In this document: positions 45,641-54,121 of the stretch, in pieces
Position numbering within the stretch: position 1 is the stretch's first letter
Layout of the letters: each line of letters opens with the position of its first letter
DNA from: Pirellulaceae bacterium
Lineage (GTDB): Bacteria; Planctomycetota; Planctomycetia; Pirellulales; Pirellulaceae
Reading direction: 5' to 3'
DNA length: 64,000 nt
NCBI GenBank assembly: GCA_029243025.1
Contig: JAQWSU010000039.1
Span: 17,131 to 81,130 of the forward strand
Translations under genes and position numbers: made by a program
The notes under the pieces: model-generated
Database searches by the model: none
Told to the model about the DNA's origin: nothing
The model's input: the letters and a program-made list of their open reading frames with translations, nothing else

Positions 45641-46390
45641 TTATTCGAAGCTGATATTGAGTCGGAACATCGGACCGTGAACTAGCCTGTCGTATGCGTG
45701 AGCGGTGATGATATCCCAGGGGAACTCACTCCCCGCGCAGAAGATCCCGACATCACCTTCGAGCCACAGTTCGTTGCCTGGGCGGATCATTCGCCGAATT
45801 CGTGCCCCGACGATGGGGTCGACTCAGTCGATGCGACCTGGACTCGCTTTGGCGGTCTCCTTTTTGACGTTGAAACCGTTGACATTCAATGTCTCGGTCG
45901 ACTCAAACATCTGATTCCAATCGCGGGCGGCGCCGAACAGATCGATCGTGGTGGTGCCACTAGCCACTTTGCAATCTCATCGACTATGCCTAATTCAACG
46001 AGGGCCGGTTCGATGTCGAGGCCGACGCCAGCTGAGAGTGATTGGTCGGGCCCGGTATTGACGGCTGATTTTGAACGCCTGATACCCGCATACATCATTT
46101 CGGGAAATAACTCTAACCGGCCTTGCCGTATTTTCGTGTAACCCATGACAGGCATTTTGCTCGGGCTTTCCACGGTCTCAATCGGATTGGCATCGACCTC
46201 GATTGATCGACCGATAACTGTTTGCGTTCCTGTGCTCCAGGGTAGCCAAGTGTACGGGACTACATCAATGGTTCACCTGGTTTGTGGAGGTGGCGCGCAA
46301 TCGTCGGTTGAACAGTCATCGCAGCTTGAATCGCAGTTGCCATTGGCGTGAGACTTGGGAGCAACGAATCCCAGGATCGATACGAACTCG
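45641..46390 (-). pseudogene. Decayed outer-membrane beta-barrel protein
   Basis: Read on the minus strand, one protein can be followed through three lesions. First part: SILGFVAPKSHANGNC and a cysteine-rich linker, then TGA at 46275. Same frame: TIDVVPYTWLPWSTGTQTV, GRSIEVDANPIETVES, MPVMGYTKIRQGRLELF and LSAGVGLDIEPALVELG, then a one-base shift near 45966. Next: VASGTTTIDLFGAARDWNQ, TGA at 45826, and VDPIVGARIRRMIRPGNELW followed by LEGDVGIF, ending TAA 45641. These blocks match, from memory, a family of ~230-residue outer-membrane barrel proteins (SGTQTVRGRSVDVD, VDWVDPxIGAR, GDVGGF). Both stops fall where tryptophan is expected. No clean start codon remains. Confidence 0.82.
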
Positions 46391-46576
46391 AGAAGGCATG
46401 CTCAGATTTGTAATTCTATCAAATGAGCAGCAAGGTGTTCGATACTTGCTTTTGGGCAGCATGTTTTTGCTTCCCAAATACGCAGCCAGATGAACATAAA
46501 AAGATTTCTCGACGTCAAACGGTTTTCAGCGATGGACTCTCGATGTTTTGCACGTTGATGACGTTTCAGAGTATCG

Positions 46577-47692
46577 TCAATGGTCTGCTAGACGTTCGTT
46601 AAGGATCGTTCCGATCTGCTGCCCTGACTCTTTATTCAAAACATGTTCATGAAGTCCGGGGACTACTAAATATTCACATTTGGATTGAACGACATTTTGC
46701 CAATGATGATGTTCAATGGTGTGGGTAACGGCGAATTCTCGACTGTGTATCAAGGTTACAGGGCCGCTCATGACGCCGGGCCTGTAGGCGTTAGCAGCTT
46801 TCACGCTGGATGTAACATCTGCTTGCCCAAAATGCTCGCTCGCGAGAAAGCTTAAGTCGTTCCTGACTGTCGCGGTAAGTAGGTGTTGGAGGCGATAAAC
46901 GAGGTAGGACCAACGGCGTCGTAATCGCGCAATCAGTGATTTCGGTTGCTGTATCGATTCTTGGGCCAGAAAAAGTGGCAGCTTTAGACATTGCTGCAAC
47001 CGAACACCTAAAGTCAACAATCTTCCGAGCTCTGATTTGTGTTGGAAAGGTTTCGGGAATGGAGGATCGATCAAGACCAGAAGTCCAATCTCTTCGCCAT
47101 CTTGTTGAAGTTGACGAGCAACCTCAAACATCAATAACCCGCCGAAACAATAGCCGCAAAGGTGGTAAGGTCCTTTGCGTTGAACTGCTCTTAAACCATC
47201 AATGATGGTTTTTGCAGCCTGTTCAATTGTTTGGTTTTTTTCTTCAGGAGCTTTGAGCCCATAAGTCGGTTGTGATTTGTCCAGGTAGGTCAACATGTGA
47301 TTGTAGAGGTTAAACCCACCCACAATACTTTGGCCGACGAATAGCGGTGGTCGATTGCCATTGGGTTGAATTGGGCGTACTGTGGAACGGGTTGCGGTCG
47401 TAGAGAGATAGGGATTCGTAACCGTTGTCTGATCCGTCGCACCGTGGATTTGGGGAGATTCACTTTCCAAATGGGTGGATAACAGTCGAATGGTGTCATT
47501 TTCCCAGACTTCGTCAGCGGAAACATCTTGTCCGAGCATTTCGGCGAGTTCCCCTGCTATGTTGACGAGTGACAGCGAGTCGACGCCCAGTTCCAAAAAG
47601 CTGACGTCGGCGTCGAGAGACTCAGAGGGAACATTTAGGAGGTTTGCGATACGATTCTGTAGCCAATCATGGATGACTAAATCATTTGTCAT
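46577..47692 (-). CDS. Acyl-carrier protein fused to thioesterase
   Basis: 371 aa from ATG 47692, overlapping the FAAL stop by 11 bp. Residues 1-80 are an acyl-carrier protein with the phosphopantetheine serine in LGVDSLSL (Ser39). Residues ~110-370 are a type I thioesterase domain: nucleophile elbow GYCFGG with Cys182 where serine is usual, and the histidine in PGLHEHVL. An acyl chain activated by the adjacent ligase would be loaded on the carrier and released by the thioesterase. Operon order is P450, FAAL, ACP-TE on the minus strand. Confidence 0.88.
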   Translation of the reverse strand: MTNDLVIHDWLQNRIANLLNVPSESLDADVSFLELGVDSLSLVNIAGELAEMLGQDVSADEVWENDTIRLLSTHLESESPQIHGATDQTTVTNPYLSTTATRSTVRPIQPNGNRPPLFVGQSIVGGFNLYNHMLTYLDKSQPTYGLKAPEEKNQTIEQAAKTIIDGLRAVQRKGPYHLCGYCFGGLLMFEVARQLQQDGEEIGLLVLIDPPFPKPFQHKSELGRLLTLGVRLQQCLKLPLFLAQESIQQPKSLIARLRRRWSYLVYRLQHLLTATVRNDLSFLASEHFGQADVTSSVKAANAYRPGVMSGPVTLIHSREFAVTHTIEHHHWQNVVQSKCEYLVVPGLHEHVLNKESGQQIGTILNERLADH

Positions 47693-49421
47693 TGGGTAGC
47701 ATCTCCAAGCTGTTACTTCGATACATATCGCGACACTCTTGTCTTTGTTTTTTTCCACTGCTGGTCTTTGGTAGGGTGCGGGGTCGAACGAAAACAACCT
47801 CACTAATTGGAATGTCGGCGTGGCAACTTATCGCGGTCCTTATCTGTTGCTCCAGATCTCGAATCGCAGCGATCTCGGGATGACGTTCGTAGATCGCGAC
47901 CACTAAGATGACACGTTCAGATCGCTCTCCCTGAACGCTAAAGGCGATGACACAACCTCTCAGTTTCGTTGCGTCCACCTGCTCGGCAATTGCTTCAAGG
48001 TCCTCTGGGTACAAATTTCTTCCATCCAGAATCATGATGTCCTTAACGCGTCCAGCAATGTACAATTCGCCATCGCAAACAAACCCAAGATCGCCGGTTG
48101 CGAGATACTGGTCAGGGTTATCCAATGGCTGTTGGCAGTAAGTCTGTTCGCTCACCTTGGAGTTGTTCCAATAACCGGGAGTCACACTGTCTCCTGAAAC
48201 CCAAATCTCTCCCAAGCTGTTCGGAGGCAAGGGTTGGCGATTGTTTGGATCCACAATTTGTATCTTCGTTTTGTCCGCTGGTATGCCGCAGCTTACAAGG
48301 GCCTGGCCCGCAGGATCATCGATCACCTCGCCGTCTCGTAATGCTTCGCGACTCACGAATTTGAAGGTTGGTCGTTGATTCAGCGGTGTACTGCTTACCA
48401 ATAAGGTTGACTCTGCCAGTCCATAGCATGGACGCATCGACTCAGCGGCAAAGCCACAAGAGGAAAAGCTTTCGATGAATAGCTCGATGGAAGAATCGCG
48501 AACCGTTTCAGCTCCGTTCCAGGCAACTCGCCAGGATGAAAGGTCGAGTTCAACTCGCTGATCGCTGTCGACTTTTTGACTGCAAAGGTCGTACGCAAAA
48601 TTAGGAGCTGGCGAAATTGTCCCGCGATATTTTGAAATCGCTCGTAGCCATCGAGCGGGCTTCATGACGAATGCTTCCGGGCTCATGAATACAAATGGAC
48701 AGCCGCAGAAGAGCGATACGAATAACCCTCCCACCAGACCCATGTCATGAAATAACGGTAACCAAGAGACAATGATGTCTTCTGGCCCACAGTCGGATGC
48801 CAAAGCGATGGCACGACAATTCGCAAGTAGGTTGTCATGAGTGACAATAACACCCTTCGGATCTTGGGTCGATCCTGATGTGTACTGTAGATAGGCGGTA
48901 TCCGTATGGGGTGTCGGTTTTGAACATGGACCGCCCAAAGCCAACTGTTCACACGTTAATATCGAACACTGGTTGTTTTCTTCAAAGCTGGAAAATAATT
49001 GCGACCGTGCGGCCATGGTTGCTTCGGAGGTGATCATGGCGCACGCTTCCGCATTCTGCGCGACCCGCGTCAATCGGTTGTGGTGGCGTTTGGGGCGAGG
49101 AACGCTGAGTGGTATGGCAATCGCCCCAATCCACATACAGGCAAGCATGGCATGCAGGTAGCTGAGGCCAGCGGGGAGAACTATCTGAACCCGCTCACCC
49201 ACAAGATTAAGACCTCTTAAGGCACCCGCCATGCACATCACGCTTTCTAGTAGCTCGCTGTAGGTCTGGATCGATTCTTGTTCCTCACCATCGATCAGAA
49301 AGCAGATTTGTTGACAGTCCGACGGGCTTTTCAAGTGACTGCGCAGCACATCGATAATGTTCTTTGAACAATTGTCCCTATTTGAATGTGATCGTAATGT
49401 TGGACGGGAGCGATGAAGCAT
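47682..49421 (-). CDS. Fatty-acyl-AMP ligase (FAAL)
   Basis: 579 aa. ANL-family motifs: LQYTSGSTQDPKGV (P-loop), WLPLFHDMGLVGG, CYGLAESTLL, YLATGDLGF and the FAAL-type GRVKDIMILDGRNLYPEDLE; the lysine of the C-terminal domain is in PKTSSGKKQR. FAALs activate free fatty acids as acyl-adenylates and pass them to a carrier protein, here most likely the ACP encoded next. It follows the P450 gene by 12 bp and overlaps the ACP-TE gene by 11 bp. Confidence 0.93.
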   Translation of the reverse strand: MLHRSRPTLRSHSNRDNCSKNIIDVLRSHLKSPSDCQQICFLIDGEEQESIQTYSELLESVMCMAGALRGLNLVGERVQIVLPAGLSYLHAMLACMWIGAIAIPLSVPRPKRHHNRLTRVAQNAEACAMITSEATMAARSQLFSSFEENNQCSILTCEQLALGGPCSKPTPHTDTAYLQYTSGSTQDPKGVIVTHDNLLANCRAIALASDCGPEDIIVSWLPLFHDMGLVGGLFVSLFCGCPFVFMSPEAFVMKPARWLRAISKYRGTISPAPNFAYDLCSQKVDSDQRVELDLSSWRVAWNGAETVRDSSIELFIESFSSCGFAAESMRPCYGLAESTLLVSSTPLNQRPTFKFVSREALRDGEVIDDPAGQALVSCGIPADKTKIQIVDPNNRQPLPPNSLGEIWVSGDSVTPGYWNNSKVSEQTYCQQPLDNPDQYLATGDLGFVCDGELYIAGRVKDIMILDGRNLYPEDLEAIAEQVDATKLRGCVIAFSVQGERSERVILVVAIYERHPEIAAIRDLEQQIRTAISCHADIPISEVVFVRPRTLPKTSSGKKQRQECRDMYRSNSLEMLPNDK

Positions 49422-49433
49422 GTCAGGTTTTTC

Positions 49434-50747
49434 TTAACGTGATTCCAATTGAATCATAAACGGTTGGCGCATCCGTAAGGAAAGGAGAGGGAGGAAATCT
49501 TCGGGTAAGGACGCCGCGCGGCGAAAACGGAATTGTTGAGCGAGAGTTGCGGCGACGATAACGGCTTCCAGCAGTGCGAAATGCTTGCCAATGCAGATGT
49601 GTCGGCCAGTTAGGAACGGAATAAAGGCGCGGTTGCTTTCTGAGCTCCGATGTTGGAATCTGTCTGGATCAAACTGATCCGGGTTGTTCCATGCATCGGG
49701 CCGCCGATGAATCACGAAAGGACTGACAACCACATTGCTGTTCGCTGGGATCAGGTAGCCACCGATTTCCATCTCTCGAATTGCCGTTCGAGAAATCATC
49801 CAAATTGGCGGATAGAGTCTCAGCGTTTCGTCAAGGATCTGCCGCGTATAAACCAAGCGAGGAACATCTTCCATCGTGATGGGTTTGCCTTGCAAGATAT
49901 GATCAACTTCATCGTAGAATGTCTGCATGACCTCCGGGTGGGACAAAATGGCGTGCCAAAACCACGACATGGTGACCGCTGTTGTTTCGTGTCCTGCGAT
50001 GACAAAGCTTAGGACTTCGTCCCTAAGTTGCTTCTGAACCGCCTCAGCGTCGTTGTTTTTGAATGTCTCGCAGAGGCTGCTTAGAAACGGCATCCGACCC
50101 GCCTCGGAATTTTGGGTGACGTTAGATACCATTTCCTCAAGGGTCGTCATCGCGCTGCTTAATTCTTTATTTGCTCGCGGTCCGCGAATTAAAGGCAATC
50201 CAAAAACGGCACTGTTGGTGATTTCTCCTATCTGTTGTAAGACCAGTGAGAATGGTTTGAGAAACGCATCGCCGAGGTCACAGTTAAACATCGGCCGCGT
50301 GATATTGGACAAGGCGATGCGGTTCGTCAGATCCGCAAAATTCAGAACGCGATGGTCGGCCGATAGTCCGTTTGTTTCTTCTATCGTGACAGCGCGAAAA
50401 AGGTCCACCAGTTTGTTTATGCGTGCGGGAGTGAATTCAGGCAATAAGGTGCGTCGACTCCGTTCCCAAACTGGGCCATCCGACACTAATAGACCATTCC
50501 CAAGAATAGTCTTTAGTGGCGAATGGTCACTTCGCACGTAGTTGTGATTGTTGAGTACATCCCTCGCCAATTGAGGCTCGTTGACAAGTGTGAAAGTACC
50601 AAATCGGGTTTGGTATCGAACCACGTCTCCATAGGCGTCAACCATTTCCTGCAGGATATCGATTGGGGACCTACGATCTTGCGGAAATGCCAATTGGTTT
50701 GAGGGACCCGGGGGGCATGGGGCTGTCGACTGATTATTTTGTGGCAT
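49434..50747 (-). CDS. Cytochrome P450 (CYP102/CYP4-like fatty-acyl type)
   Basis: 437 aa, soluble (no N-terminal anchor). I-helix AGHETTA, ExxR in DETLRLYPP, and haem loop PFLTGRHICIG with Cys385; all canonical, unlike the P450 at 7211. The overall character (GRHICIGKHFALLEA, LRLYPPIWMISR) is that of fatty-acid hydroxylases. Encoded first in the operon with FAAL and ACP-TE, it may hydroxylate the free or carrier-bound acyl chain. Confidence 0.92.
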   Translation of the reverse strand: MPQNNQSTAPCPPGPSNQLAFPQDRRSPIDILQEMVDAYGDVVRYQTRFGTFTLVNEPQLARDVLNNHNYVRSDHSPLKTILGNGLLVSDGPVWERSRRTLLPEFTPARINKLVDLFRAVTIEETNGLSADHRVLNFADLTNRIALSNITRPMFNCDLGDAFLKPFSLVLQQIGEITNSAVFGLPLIRGPRANKELSSAMTTLEEMVSNVTQNSEAGRMPFLSSLCETFKNNDAEAVQKQLRDEVLSFVIAGHETTAVTMSWFWHAILSHPEVMQTFYDEVDHILQGKPITMEDVPRLVYTRQILDETLRLYPPIWMISRTAIREMEIGGYLIPANSNVVVSPFVIHRRPDAWNNPDQFDPDRFQHRSSESNRAFIPFLTGRHICIGKHFALLEAVIVAATLAQQFRFRRAASLPEDFLPLLSLRMRQPFMIQLESR

Positions 50748-51072
50748 TCAAACGACCAGTCTGGTGTGAGGATCTAGCAGAATTGGCAGCCATGAAAGAT
50801 GCATTCTATCGATTTCCGATTTTTCAATGGATCGACGTGGGGGCCGATTTCTACGAAATAATGTCGCTTTGCAAGTATGGTACAGAAAAGACCGGACCGG
50901 ATTTCCGAGGATGCGCGCACGCCATGAAAATCGCGGCGGAATCCATTTAATTGCTGTAACGGTTTCAGGTGTCACGAATTCAAGGAGCAAGTAGGGCTAA
51001 GTCAGTTGTCACTGGACTGATGATGCCACGCTGAGGGACGCAATTCTGCGGCGACTCTAACGCGAATTGCGA
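50748..51072. other. Spacer
   Basis: 325 bp between the sulfotransferase stop and the P450 start, both minus strand. Short frames here have no recognisable features. Whether transcription reads through cannot be told. Confidence 0.4.
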
Positions 51073-51993
51073 TCAATGGCCCCAATGACTCAAGTCGCGT
51101 TGAAGGATTTCCGCAATTTGTTCCACATCAGCGCGAAAGTAATCGCGTAATTCAACACGTAGGTCTTCCGGCATTGGTTCCGTAATCGTGATTGGTTTTG
51201 GGCAGACTGCGCTGAAGACGCCGAGGATTATCTGCCTCGGAAGACCGGTAAAAAATTGGCCCGCAAATTGGAACTGTCTTGGGAATCTTCGTCGAATCCA
51301 ATTGATCCGTTCGATTTCCAAATCAGTCGTTTCGTTTTGAGGAGTGCAGTCAATCCGTACATCGGTTTTTAGATCGAGGAAGTCAAAGAGATCAGAGCAT
51401 ACGTGATGTGGTTGGGCGACCAAATCGTCAAATAGAATGAATTTCAGTTGCGAACGGTCGAATTGCGCGGTGTAGCGATCGACCTGATTCTTATACGATG
51501 CGGCCGCACGATAAAGAAGGAGGCTTTTCATGAGCAGTGACCGCGGCAACTGTTCACCTCGGCGTCTGGCGGGTTCAGCAGCCAATGCATCCCGAAAGGA
51601 TCGAATTGTTTCGGACCCATTTTTGACAGCGAAACGAAACAGCGAGTAAACCATTTCGACTGGGTCACGCAAGATGATCATGATTTTCGCATTCTGATTG
51701 AATTCGTAAATGCGCTGTGCCGCAATCTTGGAGTAGAGGTACCAAACGGATGCTTCGCCGCGTATCAAATAATCATTTGCATCTTCAAATAGTTCTAGAT
51801 AGGACTCCTCAGTATTGAGCGGGGGTCCTCGGAAACGCCATTTCAAATCGGTGGAAAAATAGTGCGGCTCCTTGGGATTTGACATAAAAATGTCAGGGTG
51901 CTGTCCAAGGTGATAGTACAACGATGTGGTTCCGCATTTCGGAGCACCAACAAGGAATAGATTGGGTTTGGTGGATAGATCTAAATGCGTCAT
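51073..51993 (-). CDS. PAPS-dependent sulfotransferase (copy 3)
   Basis: 306 aa. 5'-phosphosulfate loop VGAPKCGTTSLYYHL at residues 15-29, KEPHYFSTDL, and 3'-phosphate site LRDPVEMVYSLFRF. It differs from the two copies at 6 and 9.5 kb (no RRRDGLE segment). Located 325 bp upstream of the P450/FAAL/ACP-TE genes on the same strand, so it may sulfate the hydroxyl made by the P450 (inference). Confidence 0.9.
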   Translation of the reverse strand: MTHLDLSTKPNLFLVGAPKCGTTSLYYHLGQHPDIFMSNPKEPHYFSTDLKWRFRGPPLNTEESYLELFEDANDYLIRGEASVWYLYSKIAAQRIYEFNQNAKIMIILRDPVEMVYSLFRFAVKNGSETIRSFRDALAAEPARRRGEQLPRSLLMKSLLLYRAAASYKNQVDRYTAQFDRSQLKFILFDDLVAQPHHVCSDLFDFLDLKTDVRIDCTPQNETTDLEIERINWIRRRFPRQFQFAGQFFTGLPRQIILGVFSAVCPKPITITEPMPEDLRVELRDYFRADVEQIAEILQRDLSHWGH

Positions 51994-52602
51994 TAATCAT
52001 TTCATGATCAAGTGACAGCTGGGGAGCATTCGTTGTTCACGTTTTTTGAGATTGTTTTGAAAGTCGAATATAGGAATGCCATGAACCATGAATGCCGTTT
52101 GTTGACCGCTGATCGGCGAGTCTTGCAATAGTCTTAGCGAGGTAGTTGATTGTGCTTAGGTGAGATGATTGCCGGTACTCTATTATAGCATTTACGACGA
52201 TCAAAACGATTCAGCTGAGACCGTTTGTTTTCAGTGTCGTTGAGGAAGCAATTCGTGATTCGGACGCTGGCGTTTTTTCTGTATTGTCTTTCTGCACCGA
52301 GCTAGTTGAACCGCGGGTTCGCTGAGACGCAGTTGATCATTTGAACTTTGTCTCTGGCTTCTTGTTCTAAGGTTCGGTTGTCAAAGTTGATTGACAATAC
52401 GGTCGCTTGTCGGCAACTGTTTTGTCCGCAAGGAAAAGTGTCGTTGGGTGTGTTCGACTTATTGAACTTCATTAGGAGGCAACTCGGGAGTTGTCGTGTT
52501 CGGTTACGTTCCGTTGGCTTTCGCCATTGAATATCTTTAGTCCTTGGGTAGATTAGCTATGTTGGGAGGTTTCGTTCGGTGCAAAGAGGTGAGGGTGACA
52601 CA
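51994..52602. other. Divergent promoter region
   Basis: 609 bp between the divergent sulfotransferase and HAD-UbiA genes. Includes a perfect inverted repeat TTGTCAA / TTGACAA with a 6-base spacer (52378-52397) which could be an operator or small hairpin. No gene seen. Confidence 0.4.
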
Positions 52603-54063
52603 GTGTTAACGCCAGTTCCTCTCAAGCTTCCGGACTCTTTTGAAACGCCCGTTATCTTCGTCGATCTCGAAAGAACCTTGATTGATGCAGATTTGATGTA
52701 TGAAGCGATCGTCGATGCAGTTCGTAGCGATACTCGCAATCTGTGTCGTATTCCGCTCTGGGCTGCTGCCGGATCGTTGACGCTGAAAAATGAAATGCGG
52801 CACGTTGCAAAGCCGAGCCGTTTTCTTCCGTTCCGCGATGAATTGCTAAGCTTCTTGCGTTCTGAGCATCAATATGGCGTGCGGATCGTACTCGCGACTG
52901 CCTCACACCAAGATTGGGCGGAGGCGATTGCTTCCAGAGTTGACATGATCGATGGTGTTCTGGCAACGGACGCCCGCACCAACCTGAAAGGTGCTGCAAA
53001 GCTGGCTGAGATTCAGCGTTTTTGTCGTGAGCACGAGTATGACTCTTGGGGCTACATTGGAGACGACGATTCAGATCTTTCCATCTGGAAGGCTGCTACA
53101 GTTGCCTATGCCATTGATCGGAGTTCAAGAGGCATTCGAAAGTTTGAGGAAATTGAATCGTCAGCGCGTGTGTTCGGATCATCCGTTTCGAGCTGGCGAG
53201 CACGGGTGGAAAGCCTCCGACCCTACCAGTGGGTCAAGAATTTGTTGCTGTTCGTCCCGCTGATAGTCAGCCACCAAATTTTCAACTTGCCGTTACTGGT
53301 TCTGACGTCGTTGGCTTTCATTGCTTACAGTTCCACCGCGTCTTTCATCTACCTGCTCAACGATTTGCTGGATCTGAATGCCGATCGGCAACATCCGGTT
53401 AAACGGAATCGTCCCTTGGCTTCCGGTCGTTTGGCGATCACTCAGGCGGCAGGCATCATGGTGATCTTGGCAATCATCTCGATTGGCTTCGCCTCGGTTC
53501 TTCCGTGGGGATTTCAGTTTGTCTTACTGCTTTACGCAATGGCCAGCGTCTCCTACGCCTTCTGGTTGAAAACCAAGCCGATAGTTGATGTGATGTTACT
53601 GGCAAGCTTATATACGCTTCGCGTGATTGCAGGAGGCGCGGCTTCAGATGTTGTCCCCTCTGCATGGCTATTGGCGTTTTCTCTGTTTCTCTTTACTTCT
53701 CTGGCATTTGCAAAGCGATATGCCGAACTGTATCGCTTGCGGTCGGAGGCTGGTGACAAAGTTCCTGGTCGGGGCTATCAGGTTAATGATCTTGGATTGT
53801 TGGAGACGTTTGGAGCAATTAGTGGTTATTTGGCTGTGTTGGTGATCGCTCTTTATATTCAAAGCCCTGCCATAAATGCCCTTTATCAGAGGCCCGCGTT
53901 TCTTTGGCTGCTGTGTCCCTTAATCTTGTACTGGGTTAGCCGTCTTTGGCTCCTTGCCCGCCGTGGATCGCTCGTCGAGGACCCCGTTGTCTTTGTGACT
54001 CGGGATCGCGTTAGCCTGGTCATCTTCCTGGTGTCAATCGCGGTATTGGTCGCCGCAACCTAG
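52603..54063 (+). CDS. HAD domain fused to UbiA-family prenyltransferase (polyprenyl-phosphate phosphoribosyltransferase-like)
   Basis: 486 aa from GTG 52603, placed eight bases after GAGGTGAGGG; GTG 52579 is the alternative. Residues 15-195 are a HAD phosphatase (FVDLERTLID, ATASHQDWAEA, GDDDSDL); the second aspartate of motif I is replaced by glutamate (E23). Residues 205-486 are a nine-helix UbiA domain starting LRPYQWVKNLLLFVPL, with NDLLDLNADRQHP and RNRPLASG. This start motif is that of decaprenyl-phosphate phosphoribosyltransferases; a fused HAD would dephosphorylate the product to a polyprenyl-phospho-ribose. A membrane protein gene follows. Confidence 0.85.
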   Translation: MLTPVPLKLPDSFETPVIFVDLERTLIDADLMYEAIVDAVRSDTRNLCRIPLWAAAGSLTLKNEMRHVAKPSRFLPFRDELLSFLRSEHQYGVRIVLATASHQDWAEAIASRVDMIDGVLATDARTNLKGAAKLAEIQRFCREHEYDSWGYIGDDDSDLSIWKAATVAYAIDRSSRGIRKFEEIESSARVFGSSVSSWRARVESLRPYQWVKNLLLFVPLIVSHQIFNLPLLVLTSLAFIAYSSTASFIYLLNDLLDLNADRQHPVKRNRPLASGRLAITQAAGIMVILAIISIGFASVLPWGFQFVLLLYAMASVSYAFWLKTKPIVDVMLLASLYTLRVIAGGAASDVVPSAWLLAFSLFLFTSLAFAKRYAELYRLRSEAGDKVPGRGYQVNDLGLLETFGAISGYLAVLVIALYIQSPAINALYQRPAFLWLLCPLILYWVSRLWLLARRGSLVEDPVVFVTRDRVSLVIFLVSIAVLVAAT

Positions 54064-54121
54064 TTGCGAGATTTATCATGCGAAGTGTCGCGAAACTACT
54101 GACTAGATCACAAGATACCGA

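Noticed and set aside
45698..46141. 147-codon plus-strand frame
   Set aside because: It is antisense to the decayed outer-membrane barrel gene, whose family blocks read on the minus strand.
44417..46390. UGA read as tryptophan (alternative code), because three TGA codons fall inside protein-like frames, two at expected Trp positions
   Set aside because: Intact genes in the window end in TGA (for example the overlaps at 820-823 and 9529-9533) and use TGG for Trp; the barrel gene also has a frameshift. Gene decay is simpler.
52378..52397. Promoter -35 at TTGACA in the inverted repeat
   Set aside because: No convincing -10 element at 16-18 bases; only noted as an inverted repeat.
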